Assembly: GCA_946902985.2 (NCBI GenBank) | Contig: OX336389.2 | Coordinates: forward strand, 342,028,444 to 342,092,443 | Source of the DNA: Meconema thalassinum | Lineage: Eukaryota > Arthropoda > Insecta > Orthoptera > Tettigoniidae | DNA length: 64,000 bases | Direction: 5' to 3' | In this document: positions 43,640 through 54,987 of the stretch, piece by piece | Layout: the number at the start of each line of letters is the position of its first letter | Position numbering within the stretch: position 1 is the first letter of the stretch | Notes under the pieces: generated by a model | Databases searched by the model: none | The model's input: only the letters and a program-made list of their open reading frames with translations | Told to the model about the DNA's origin: nothing | Translations under genes and position numbers: made by a program

Positions 43640-45944
43640 GAATCTCAGTCTGTAGCATGCCCTGTCCATACAATTATACAGGAACCCTATGACCTAAATG
43701 TAAGAAATGAATTATTACATGAACTAAATGATGAAGGTATTATTCAGGAAGTGGTTAGTAAGAGCCCCATAGTTAAATTTAACGTGTCCGAGGCGTACAC
43801 AGATGTTTTAATTGATAGTGGTTGTATGAAGAGTTGCATAAGTAGTGCATTTTATGATAAAATGAAAGGAACTGGAGTAAATTTTGAGGAGATGCCAATT
43901 AAAAGCACTTTTGTTATCACAGCTGTTGGGAAGAGGTCTAAAGTAATTTCTAAGCAAGTTTTAGTAGACATTAAAATTAATAATCATGTAGAGAAGCAGA
44001 TTTGTCTTGTAATTCCAAATTTAGTATTCAGTGTTATCTTGGGTTCAGAGTGGCTAAGTAGAGTGTCTGGTAACTTATGTTATGATGTAGGGAGTTTGAA
44101 ATTTAAATGGGGAGATTCTGAAGTAGAAGTAGCGTTCAATGACCATATTCAGAGGAGTAGTATTGTAGGTGTGATTTGTACTTTAAATGAGATATCGCCA
44201 GCCGTAGAGCGGGGTTCTCCATGTTTTGTGGGCAGTGTGATTACGAACGGAAGTCTAGAGGACTCGTTACGTGAGGCTGCATTTCAGGGAAATATAGAGG
44301 ATGAACAGTGTGTCCGGCTCTATGATGTGTTATGGTGTAATAGGAGAGTTTTTGAGGATCGCATTGGTATGGCCAATTGCTATACCCATTCATTGAACGT
44401 TATTGATAGGTCAGTATTCACAGGACATAGATATCCTGTACCTTTCGCTTAACAGAGTGCAGTTGAGGCACAAATTAATCAGATGCTTGAAGATGGGATT
44501 ATTGAGCACTCTAACAGTCCATATGTTAATTCTTTGATCACGGTACCCAAGACCGACGGCACTGTTCGTATTTGTTTAGACGCTCGTTTGGTTAACAGTA
44601 GAATTAGTTCAGATCAGCTGAAATCTATGTCAATAGAGGAATTAATGCAAACATTTGAGGGGAAGAAGTATTTCACTTGTGTAGATTTGAGTTCCAGTTT
44701 TTGGCAAGTGCCACTTATGTACGAAGATAGACCATTTACAGCTTTTAGTCATAAATATAACCTTTATCAATTTTGTAGAACACCTTATGGGTTAAAGAGT
44801 AGTTCAGCAGCTTTAATTAGGGCTTTAAACATCGCATTAGGGGATGACACAGGAGAGTTTGTAACCATTTACATAGATGATATGGTAATTAGTTCACGCA
44901 GTTTTGAGGAGCATCTACGTCATTTAAATATAGTTTTTCAGAAGTTAGATCAGGCAGGGTTCACTTTGAAGCTGTCTAAGTCGTCATTCTGTCAGTCAGA
45001 AGTGACATTTTGTGTCGAGTAGAGGTGTAACACCAGAAGAAAGTAGGGTTAATAAGATACTTAACGCAGAGGTGCCACAGAATGTTAAACAGTTAAAAAC
45101 TTACCTGGGAATTTGCAACTTTTTCAGGAGGTTCGTTCTTAAATACTCAGGGTTGGTAGAACCATTCAGGGAATTGCTTAAAAGTGGGACTCGGTGGAGA
45201 TGGGAGTCCAAGCATGATCAGGCTTTTAGAGCGCTGAAGGAAGGTTTTGAGATAGCTGTAGTGCTGAAATATCCGTTAAAAGATAAGGAATATGTGGTTA
45301 TGACAGATGCTTCACATATAGGCATTGCTGGAGTATTATGTCAGAAAAATGATGAGGGTAATCTGTGCATTGTATCTTTAACCTCGCGAGGACTGACAGC
45401 AGCAGAGAAAAGATACACGATTACTGAGTTAGAGCTTTTAGGTATTGTTTTCAGTTTAGGGAACTTTAGAATGTATTTAGTAGGGGGGAAATTTGAGATC
45501 CACACAGATCACCATGCATTACTGTATATAAGGACTTGTAAACTCAGTTCTAACAGAGTTAGTAGGTGGATTCTTGCTCTGCAGGAATACGAATTCACAG
45601 TAAAATATATTAAAGGTAAAGATAACATTCTTGCAGAAATGCTATCGAAGGACACTAATTTATGTAGGGATTATCCTGTGGTTAAAGCAGAGGACGGTAT
45701 TTTAATATGTGCATGTGTGGACAGTAGCAACAGGGCATCGTTACAGACACTGAGAAATATGCTAGGTAGAGCAACGTGATGACGTTCATTTAAGGGAGCC
45801 ACTTGCAAGGTTGGAAGCAGGTGACGCAGTACCATTTATAGTTTCCAAACGTATTGGGAAAACAGCATATGTGCTGGAGAATAGTGAGGGAAACAGATTA
45901 TACGGAACGTATAATATACATAGTCTACGAAAATATGTGTCATA
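43640..45944 (+). pseudogene. Gypsy C pol: protease, RT, RNase H; integrase core deleted
   Basis: From 43751: aspartic protease with VLIDSGCMKSCIS and ILGSEWL, then the RT linker. An in-frame TAA at 44450-44452 interrupts it; RT continues in the same frame with MLEDGIIEHSNSPYVNSL, VRICLDARLVN, FTCVDLSSSFWQVPL, FCRTPYGLKSS and the active site YIDDM. A small deletion near 45012 changes the frame; the connection domain and RNase H follow (VVMTDAS, ITELELLGIV, IHTDHHAL, KGKDNILAEMLS). At about 45775 the sequence jumps to a short piece typical of an integrase C-terminus (RIGKTAYVLEN, YNIHSLRKYV) ending at about 45944. The zinc finger and DDE core are gone. Confidence 0.9.
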
Positions 45945-46065
45945 AAGTGAGTGTGTTTAGCTGGCGAGCCAGCCTATCAAATGAGTAAGTGTGGTATTTG
46001 GTGCGTGGGAGGAGTTGGTCTTCCAGGCAGACGTATCAGAAGTCACACAGGGGGGTAGTATGTAA

Positions 46066-47017
46066 GTAAATGAGAGTTTTTAAGGTACAGGGAAATATGA
46101 CGGGATTGTCGGATGCTCTTGAGCACTAAAATGTCTCGATACACCAAGGCCAGAATTTGGTAGCGCTGGTGAATTCCCATTTGCCTCCAAGAGATGGGTG
46201 AGCGCTTGAACAAGGTATTTTTGCTTAAGGCGTCCACGAGGCAAAAGATGGGCCATCAGAATGCGAGACAGTCCTTCATGAAACTCATACATATCAGCAC
46301 ACGTGATTTCTGTTTACGGCCTCGCCATGTAAGATTTGTAAGTGTGTAATTTAAGGCAATTTGTATAATGGTATTATTTGTAGGAGGAGAACGGGTCTGT
46401 GTTGAGAACTAGTATTAAGTAGAATATGGTCTTCGGGAAATTAACAAGACAGGGCGATTACGGCACAGAAATATTTGGTGTTATATGTAATGCGCATTTA
46501 CTGTGTTTTTTTTTCAGAAGTCAATATTAATTTAATCTACTTTAAAGAGAGATTGAGTATTATGGTCACGAGGCGCTGCCACAATAGTGTGATCGTGTGC
46601 TCAATGATAAGTGAGATTAAATTTCACCATAAGGAAGGGACCTCCAGTGAAATTAGGAAGTTCTATGGAGATATAAATATATCAGAACACCTTCAATGCG
46701 TGTGATATGACATCATAAATACATAGTGCTCACACATTAATTATGTCTATTTCTCCAACATAGAGAAATTTGAGAGGCGGAAATATCCGTGGAACACTAC
46801 TCTATATGTAAAGCATTGGACTGGTTGCAAAGTGCAATCCATAGTGACAACAAACTTTGACGCAAAGTGCGTGAAGAAAAATTATGAGTGTATATATCTG
46901 TAATATAGTGTGATTTCATTTATGTAATATGTATTTTGGATGGGGTTTATTAACGTGTCTGGGATAATCGGATAATGGACCGTCGTCACGGTAAATCATC
47001 CGATGATCCGAGGCGAA
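46066..47017. mobile_element. Probable ~952-bp insertion between polypurine tract and 3' LTR of Gypsy C
   Basis: TATGTAA occurs at 46059-46065 and 47018-47024. The first copy follows CAGGGGGGTAG, a good polypurine tract, and the second begins the 3' LTR (TGTAACG). Removing 46066-47024 would place the purine tract directly against the LTR. No terminal inverted repeats, poly-A or coding sequence were seen inside, so the nature of the insert is unknown. Confidence 0.45.
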
Positions 47018-47019
47018 TA

Positions 47020-48802
47020 TGTAACGTGTTTTTTGAGGGGTTTTTATGCAACTGGCATAAGTCAGTAGGAAGCCACTCTATATTTATTTACGCGGCAAAT
47101 TGTTCAGCCAAGAGAATTTTTCATGTTAATTTATTATTATTATTAATTTATTATAATAATTATTAAGATATTTTCGGAGCATTTTATAAAAATTATTAGC
47201 ATTCAGATAGGATTTCTATGTATTAGATAACGCTATCAAGCAAATTATTACGAACGACAATATCATAGAAAATTATGTGATTGCGGAATTTTACGGAGTT
47301 TTGTCAGTTAGGGTATTTGAGAGACGTGACTCACTGGGAATTCAAGTACAAGCTTAATCCTGTCGGGAAGTATTACGCAAGGCTGGGTCGCTTCGTCAAG
47401 GAAAGGCGAATTGTTGGAACGGAACCCTCCCGCCGAGTGTAATGACCCGGAGGAGGGGAAGATCGCGTGGTGGGTCAGCCAATCAGGGGAGACCACGTAA
47501 GCTCGAAGTCGGATGAAGAGTGGGGAGCCGGCGTGTGGATATATCGTTCGACGCGCCGTGGAACGTGGATTATCTGTGTAGAACTTGCGGAGTGTGGTTG
47601 CAAGTGTGTGTCGCTTCGATGTTCAGGGGAGTTAGTGACTATCGGTGTAGAACTTGCGGAGTGTGGTTGCAAGTGCGTGTCGCTCCAATGTTCAGGGGAG
47701 TTAGTGACAATCTGTATAGTTCTGGCCGAGTGTGGTTATACGCGGGGAGTTGCTCCGATGTTCCGTGGATTGGAGGACTAACTATTGTAAAACTTAACCA
47801 GTGTGGTTGGACGAGCGTTTGGGTCCGATGTACGGACCATAGAATTATCTAATCTACCAGAATATCATCAAATTTCGACGGAGATGACGACGTCCAGGAG
47901 ACTGTGGGAAGCACACAGCATCAGCAAGTACGAGGGAAATGCCTTGGCAATTTCCAGTGGTAAGCGCAAATGACGCAGAAATACGCAATCTATCATTTTT
48001 CTTTGTTTTACATTTCATATTTCAGTAACTTCATAGCTTGGAAATAAGAGTAAAATCAATTTATCAGACTCCGTTTTCACGTAATTTTCTATCGGTAATA
48101 TTAAAATCGCAACGCTCCAATTTAAATTTTAAACTTATTATTATTATTAATTTTAAGCCTCCGTGGCTTAGGCGGCAGCACGCCGGCCTCTCACCGCTGG
48201 GTCCGTGGTTCAAATCTCGGTCACTCCATGTGAGATCTGTGCTGGACAAAACGGAGGCAGACAGGTTTTTCTCCGGGTACTCCGGTTTTCCCTGTCAAAA
48301 TTTCATTCCAGCAACACTCTCCACTATCATTTCATTTTATCTGTCATTCATTTAATCATTGCCCCAGAGGAGTGCGTCAGGCCTCGGCAGCCGGCACAGT
48401 TCATATCCTCGCCGCTAGATGGGGGCTTCATTCATTCCATTCCTGACCCGGTCGGAGACTGGAAGCAGGCTGTGGTTTTTTCATTATTATTAATTTTGCT
48501 ATACTTGTTTTATATAATAAATTCATTTCTTTTTCAATGCAATCTTTGCTTTCAGTAGGTAGCATTAGATATAGACCAATTCCTTCTCCTGATACAATTG
48601 TTTGTTGGGTTAATGATCAAATCATACCACGATCTGAGTGAATAGATTCTTGAAGGTGTTCTCCCAGAGCTAGACGTTGTTAAATACAAATTTAGATTTC
48701 AGCATTGCATTGAGGTCTTGGCGCCCATTAAAGCAACATAGCTTAGGCAAAGGTCAACAGTAACATTTATCACCCAACAGTGTGGGCTAGCAAAACGTTT
48801 CA
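47020..48802 (+). repeat. 3' LTR of Gypsy C (1783 bp, with SINE)
   Basis: It is colinear with the 5' LTR over its entire length. The length difference of 343 bases equals the 328-bp SINE plus one 15-bp target duplication. Other differences are isolated substitutions, for example TGTGTGTCGCTTCG versus TGCGTGTCGCTCCG in the 69-bp repeats. Confidence 0.96.
48155..48482 (+). mobile_element. tRNA-derived SINE in the 3' LTR, 15-bp target duplication
   Basis: The head GCCTCCGTGGCTTAGGCGGC with GTGGTTCAAATCTC forms pol III A and B boxes. The body runs through CACTCCATGTGAGAT, GACAGGTTTTTCTCCGGG, GCCGCTAGATGGGGGC and a T-rich end. ATTATTATTAATTTT flanks it (48140-48154 and 48483-48497), and the same sequence occurs once in the 5' LTR. 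Confidence 0.96.
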
Positions 48803-48806
48803 AGCT

Positions 48807-50009
48807 TTGTTTGACATATGTGAGTTATTTGTATTACTGGTATGATTTTTGTGTAGAGTGTGTGTAGAATTTCAGCTGTTTAATGTGTGCGGATGTAAAT
48901 TGTTTAATCTGTATGCTATATGGCCGTCTGCCTTTCGTCTTTCGTTGCTTACAGATAGGTGGTGTGTGCTCATAGGTTTTTTGTGCGGCTGCATAGGTGG
49001 GGTAGGGTTGCGGGCGGTAAAATCTGTTATTGGGTTAGCTGCTTGGGTGACCATCTAGGCGCATAGAGCTTTGGATATTTGGGTGTTTTTGTTCTGTTAT
49101 TGGGTCAGTCGTTTGGGTGGGTGGATAGTCAGTTTTTTACTTTGGTGCTTATTGGGTTAGTTGCTTGGGTGGCTAGATGGTTAATTTTTTTAGTTGGGTG
49201 CTTATTGGGTTAGTTACTTGGGTGGCTGGATGGTTAATGTGTTACAGGGGTACTTGGCTTTGTTATGGGGTTAATGGGGTAACTGACTATGCATTTGAAT
49301 AGCATCCTAGACCACTATTCGGCTAGTATTGTAGGTCCGCGCATTTAAATGGAGCGCTCGACCTCACGTGCTTGTTGGCGGTGTGACGTCATGTGTATAC
49401 TTCTGTGGGAGGGATATCGTAATTCAACATGGCAGAGACTGGCAGCCGTCCTGCATATCGCTCGTGACGTGCTATGCTGAACCAGTTGTGGCCTTGCTTG
49501 TATTTGGTGCCCAGGTAGCTCTGGTGGGGGTAGCGCGATTCAAAATGGCACTGACTGCGAGCTTCCCGGGGCGTCGTGTATTGCTTTGCTGTGCTGAGCC
49601 GGTCGCGTCCCTCGGCTGTATCGAAGTACGCCGGCTGCTTGTTTTGATGCTTGTATGCATGGCTGCTGACGCTAGTTATATAACGTGTCAGATATTTGTA
49701 GGCAGGCGTTACAATTAACATGCTATTTCTAGTCATGCAAGTGATAATAATAATAATATTAATAATGATAATAATTCTACTAATAATAGTAATACTGGAT
49801 CATGATTATCTACCGTATTTCTGTCTTCACACTTTCTTCCTTCTTATATATCTTATATCTTAGTGTAGGATATGTTGTTCGCTAATGGTTTATGTTGTTC
49901 TGCTTCTTAAGCATTAATAATTAACTTATAACCTAACTTCTTTGGACATTGTTCCTTGGCATACTATTTCTTATGCTTAGACTTTTCTTCGCTGCACCTA
50001 TTACTCTCT
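48807..50009. other. Noncoding flank of Gypsy C
   Basis: G/T-rich with a tandem repeat (49027-49255), a weak internal duplication (about 49421-49500 and 49540-49620, each with TTCAA-ATGGCA) and an ATAATA-rich stretch at 49740-49795. Confidence 0.45.
49027..49255 (+). repeat. ~53-bp tandem repeat (TTATTGGGTTAGTTGCTTGG)
   Basis: Units begin at 49027, 49097, 49149 and 49202; the last two are most alike, each with GGCT-GATGGTTAAT. Confidence 0.85.
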
Positions 50010-52033
50010 TATACAGGGTGAACAAAAAATGCTTCACTTAGAGGTCGGCATGCGATTCCTCATCCAATTGCAAGACAAACGTTTCTATAGCAAAATCGGA
50101 TCGGGTGCTGTTTGAATACACAAGTATGAAAACGATAAGCTGGCAACACTGTAACATCCTACATTGCATCGGAATATACTGAGAAATGTGCGTCATCCCG
50201 CTCTACCGTACCAGCCGTCGCACCTCACTGAGTAGACTGCTGGGTTATCAAACTCACATGCACCATGGAGCTACAGTTCGAATCCACGTCAGGTATTTTT
50301 TGTAACGTCAGTTCCCTAGTTCCCGTCGTTTAACTGCATGTGTAAGCATGCCATCATTTTGTCCCATGACAGTGTGATCCATTAAACGGCATGCATGAGT
50401 CGACTAACCACGCAGTGCACATCCATAACTGGTCCTGTCAAGTGCATGTAGCGCGGCTTCATAATGGAGTTCACAAACGGTCAATACGTCGATATGCTTT
50501 AAGTGTTGGATGCATCCAATAACCAAGCTTCTGCTGCTGCCCGTGAGTATGCAGCACGGTAACCTCAAAGGGACCATCCCGATAAGAATGTTTTTCGTCG
50601 CCTTGAGCAACTCCTGCGGGAAACCGGTAATCTTCGTCCATAAGTAGTGGACACAGGTCGTCCAGGGACTAGACGTATTCCACAATCAGAGGACGCAATT
50701 CTTGAAACCGTTCACCAATCACCTCGGCGAAGTACCCGTGATATTGCAAGGCAGTTCCAGGTATCTCAAACACTGGTTGTTGACGTGTTGCACGACGAAG
50801 AACTGCATCCATATTCATCATCATCTTCATTTCCCCTTTTCCAGTTGACACTGTGTGGGGGAAAATATGGTTCCTCTCCACTTTGTTCTGTCGTTCCACC
50901 ATTCCTTTTCCGACACAGTGTTCCAATCCAGGTTCCGTTTTCTAATACTATTCTCCACCGAGTCCATCCAACGCATTCTTGGTCTTCCACGTCCTCTCTT
51001 CCCTGTTATCCGTCGTTCCAGTGCTCGTCTTGGTAGCCTTACTTCATTCATCCGTTTGACATGTCCAAACCATCTCAATCTGCTTTGCTCCAGTTTGTCA
51101 TTTAGTTTCTGTACTCCCAGTTCTTTCCGTATATCTTCATTTCTCACTCTGTCCCTCCTCGTTTTCTGGACCATACTTCTCAGGAATCTCATCTCAAGCT
51201 GCTTGTACTCTGCTCTCATCCCTCTTAGTCATTGTCCAAGTTTCTGCTGCATATGTCATTATAGGAACATAATATGCATTGTACATAACTTCTTTAGCCT
51301 TAATTGGTATATCCTTGTTCCATACTAGTCCCCGTACCTGTTGGTAGAAAGCGCTCCCGAGTTGTATTCTTCTGCTAATTTCCAAATCTAGTCTTCCATC
51401 TTCAGTCAGTTCACTTCCCAAGTATTTGAAGTGTTTCACTACTTCCAATTTCTTATCTCCTACTTTGATTACTCCCTTTCCTTCTTTCTGATCTCTACTC
51501 ATCATCACTGTTTTACTCTTCTCCACATTATTACACGTTAATTCAACAACAGCGGCTAGAAAACCGCATTCAACGAGTACAGTTCTGTGAATGGCTTTTG
51601 CAACAAGTTGAAGATAACGAATATTTTATCAAGAATGTGATATGGAGTGACGAATGTAGCTTCACTCGGGAAGGTATTTTCAACCATCACAACAGCCATT
51701 ATTGGTCAGACCACAACCCAGATGTCACCCGTGAACGTGGCCTTCAGGCACGCTTTGGCATAAACTTGTGGGCAGGAATCGTGCGAGGAGGGCTTTTACG
51801 CCCTTACCTATTGCCGTACAAGTTGAATGCCTCTCTCTATCGTACATTTCTAGGCAATACTTTGCCGGGCGCTTTAGAAAACGTTCCACTTGGTGTTCGG
51901 CGACATGTTTCAGCATGATGGTGCACTGCCACACTTCGGAATGACTGTGATTAACTATTTAAATGAAGCGTTTCCAGGAAAATGGATTGGTCGTGGAGGT
52001 CCAATGTTCTGGCCTCCACGTTCCCCGGACTCT
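50010..52033 (+). pseudogene. Mariner/Tc1-superfamily transposase, broken by a LINE and truncated
   Basis: ACAGGGTGAACAAAAA near 50015 looks like an element end. The coding start at 50464 (MEFTNGQYVDML) is followed in frame by three stops, and helix-turn-helix motifs (NVFRRLEQLLRETG, STRDIARQFQVSQTLV) lead to about 50815. An antisense LINE interrupts it. From about 51541 the catalytic part resumes: WSDECSFTREG (first aspartate), then after a one-base loss near 51903 FQHDGALPHF (second), and WPPRSPDS (third). Homology ends at about 52033, where BEL pol begins. This matches the group of mariner-like transposases with a DUF4817-type N-terminus known from many insects. Not functional. Confidence 0.87.
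50827..51530 (-). pseudogene. LINE 3' fragment inserted in the mariner transposase
   Basis: On - from 51526: VVKHFKYLGSELTEDGRLDL, EISRRI, YVPIMTYAAETWTMTKRDES; the frame shifts near 51200 and continues as EMRFLRSMVQKTRRDRVRN, RWFGHVKRMNE, GRGRPRMRWMD and a WWNDRTKW ending. These are typical of the C-terminal region of RTE-like or related LINEs. The 3' end runs into GATGATGATGAA at 50815-50832, a simple-repeat tail. The element is 5'-truncated at about 51530. Confidence 0.85.
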
Positions 52034-54396
52034 ATAAAAACGTTAGGAGTACATTGGTGCACTCACACTGATACCCTTATTTACAAAATGTCTCTTTCTG
52101 AAGAACTTCCTAATACTAAAAGCAAATTTTGTCCGAAAAACTAAGATTTTCGACCCTCTTCAATTTCTTGCTCCAGTCATTGTTATCACCAAACATTTTA
52201 TGCAAGAGCTATGGTCTCTTAAGTGTGAATGGGATGAGGCTGTCCCCACTTCTTTCTTTAATAGATGGCTTTATTTTCGTTGTAGTTTGCTTAACCTTTC
52301 ACTTATTGAAATCCCTAGAACTCTAATTAACACTTCGTCTAATACACCCCTCGTGCATCATGTCTTCGCCGACAGCTCCGAAAAGGCCTACGGTTGTTGT
52401 GAATATCTCGTTCATTTCAATTCTTTAAATGAATCTTCACGCTCAAGTCTTATTTGTGCTAAATCTAAAGTAGCCCCCCTCAAAACCATTACCTTACCCC
52501 AGCTTGAATTGTGTGCCGTTCTCATGGCAGCAGAACTTTCCCAAAAACTGCAAAAAGTTTTAAAAGTCCAATTTTCCCAAATTTGGTTATGAAGCGACTC
52601 TATGATTACTCTTTCATGGATCGACAAAACTCCTACTCACTGGCAAAACTTTGTCGCCAATAGAGTTTCTAATATACAAACCCTTTCGCCAGGATGTCAA
52701 TGGAGACATGTTCCCAGCGCTGATAACCCCGCTGATATTATTTCACGCGGTTGTTTACCATTTTAGTTAGCCGTATCTCAACTGTACTGGCACGGGCCCT
52801 CGTGGTTAGTCGAAGACACTTCTTGCTGGCCTTTTAAACCTCCAGCTCCAATGTCTAACTTGCCCGATGCCAAAATAGTTAACGCTACCGCTTCTTGTCT
52901 CATTACCAGCGTTTCGTTTCCTTTATTGTCTCGTTATTCTTCCTTTTATAAACTCATACGGTTGTTTGCTTATCTTCTTAGGTGGAAATATCTTGTTATT
53001 GACCAACCCGTTCTTCCTAAATCGCATTTAACTAACCATGAATTAACTCTCACCACCACTAAGGTTTTACAACTCACGCAGAAAGAAACTTTTCCTACAG
53101 AATTGTCTTTATTCTCCGTTAAGAAAAATCTTTCTAAATCTAGACGTCTATGCGCCCTCGCTCCCTTTCTTGATGAGAATGGGTTACTAAGAGTAGGCGG
53201 AAGGCTTTCTCACTCTTCATTTTCTGAAGACAAAAACATCCTGTCATTTTGCCTTCTAAACATCACGTAACTTCTTTAATCATACGTGAATCCCATTATC
53301 GAAATCTACATGTTGGTACTCGCACCTTGCTTTGTCTACTAAGGGGAAAGTACTGGATAATAAATGGCGTTCATGAAGTTCCTTCAGTCATATATAAATG
53401 CATCCCCTGCTTTAATGTGAAACCTAAGGTTAGCACGCAGATTATGGGCGATCTAACTTCTTTCCGCTCTTCCCCTAGCCGGCCTTTTGCTTTAACTGGC
53501 GTTGATTATATGGGTCCTTTCCAATATCAGCGTAATTCCCCTGAAGCTAAACGTAAACTGTTTGGAAAACTCTATGTCTCTCTCTTCGTCTGCAGGGTTA
53601 CCGGTGCGATCCACTTGGAGCTAGTAATAAAAGCGTCTACTTCGTATTTCCTTGCAGCTGTTTCTCGTTTTACTGCTCGGCGTGGAGTTCCTTCTGAAAT
53701 ATTCTCTGACAATGCCTCCACCTTTCAAAGTGCAGCTTCGTTGTGGAAAAAAGCTCTCAAATCTTCGCCTGCTATGGAACAAATTTCTAACTTTTCCTAT
53801 GCTAAAGGTTTCAAATGGCGATTTATACCTCCTTACGCCCCTCATCATGGTGGAAGGTGGTAATCCTGTGTTAAGCTAACCAAACATCATCTAAAAAGAT
53901 TTTGGGTAATCGTATCCTGACCTATGAAGAATTTAACTCGCTATCCATCCTAATAGAAGGTGTTGTTAATTCTCTCTCTTTGACCCCACCTTCTAATGAT
54001 CCTATTGATTTACTTCCCTTAACTCCCGGCCATTTCCTCATTGGTAGTTCTCTATCTGCGCCTCCCCCTTGCTTAATTCCCATAGAGATTCGCGCTTGCC
54101 GATTTTTTGGCGTAAAATTGAGGCCCTGCGTAACTCCTTTTGGAAAAGGTGGAAGTTGGAGTACCTAACTTCGATCCAAAGGAGACAGAAGTGGCTCCTC
54201 TCTAATCTTGATATAAAGGTGGGAAATCTAGTCCTCATTAAAGATGCTTTCCCCCCCACTCACTGGTATGGATCTCGGGCAGGGTGACCGATTGCTATCT
54301 CGGACGGGATGGGAGAATTCGAGTTGTGAAGGTTCCCACTGCCAATGGTCATATTGTAAGACCTATATCTGTGATCGCACCTTTGCCACTTTAATC
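52034..54396 (+). pseudogene. BEL/Pao pol 3' half (RT end, RNase H, integrase)
   Basis: It starts within the RT tail (KTLGVHW, IYKMSL) fused in frame to mariner sequence. RNase H motifs follow (FADSSEKAYG, LPQLELCAVL, SDSM), with a TGA at 52590-52592 in place of a tryptophan and a TAG near 52763. After a frame change near 53240 the integrase has the H2C2 finger (ESHYRNLHVG, CIPC), D86 in GVDYMGPF and D154 in FSDNAS counted from 53249; another frame change near 53862 precedes the catalytic glutamate. The C-terminus ends near 54396 with VRPISVIAPLPL. At least two nonsense codons and two or three frameshifts. Confidence 0.9.
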
Positions 54397-54987
54397 ATAA
54401 AACTGTTTGCTCCTCTCTGTTGGTGTCTCTGCCCCAGCATGATATATTCTATGGAATATACGCCTTGTTAGAGTTAGCAGTCACTGCTCTTTGCTTTGCT
54501 TTCTTCTCATTCACGTTCTTTTATTTCCCTTCTCTTAGACACCAACGGAGACCTTTCATGTATTTATGTTTCTTTGTACACATGCTTATCCCTTTGAAAG
54601 TTTGTTTCAAATGTGCATTTTCCTTGTAAGCCTCTCCACAGCTCTCCACGCGGTAACCTGTTGAAGCATTGGACCCAGCAGTTCCAAGAATTGATTCATT
54701 CCATGCAAGCAGATGGCATCTTCGTCGAACTCTACAATCTCCATGAAGACTTCAAGTTCTTTTATGTAATGCTTGTCTTGTACAATTTTTTTTCTTATGT
54801 TACCTACTCAGTATCTGTTCCTTTGTTTCTCCCTCCCTTCCCCTCGCCGCTCTAGCTATCTGAGTGTTTGAATATCTCGTTCATTCCTTCTACGGTGCTA
54901 TAGTGCGACAGTTCAGCTATCTTCTCAGGAGAAGCTTACTTCTCAACCATGAGTTGAACTTTTAAATAGACGCCATGTCTTAAAGTT
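54397..54987. other. 3' untranslated part of the BEL element
   Basis: This lies between the pol stop and the LTR. Open frames here (for example 54420-54855) have no recognisable motif. No clear polypurine tract was found. Confidence 0.4.

Larger units (their letters stand above)
40143..48802 (+). mobile_element. Gypsy C, complete LTR retrotransposon insertion
   Basis: Two LTRs beginning TGTAACG and ending CGTTTCA flank gag and pol remnants. AGCT lies directly outside both ends (40139-40142 and 48803-48806), a 4-bp target duplication. The LTRs are nearly identical apart from a SINE in the 3' copy and scattered substitutions, so the insertion is fairly recent. The interior is nevertheless defective: frameshift in gag, nonsense codon and frameshift in pol, loss of the integrase core, and a probable ~0.95-kb insertion at the 3' end of the interior. 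Confidence 0.95.
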
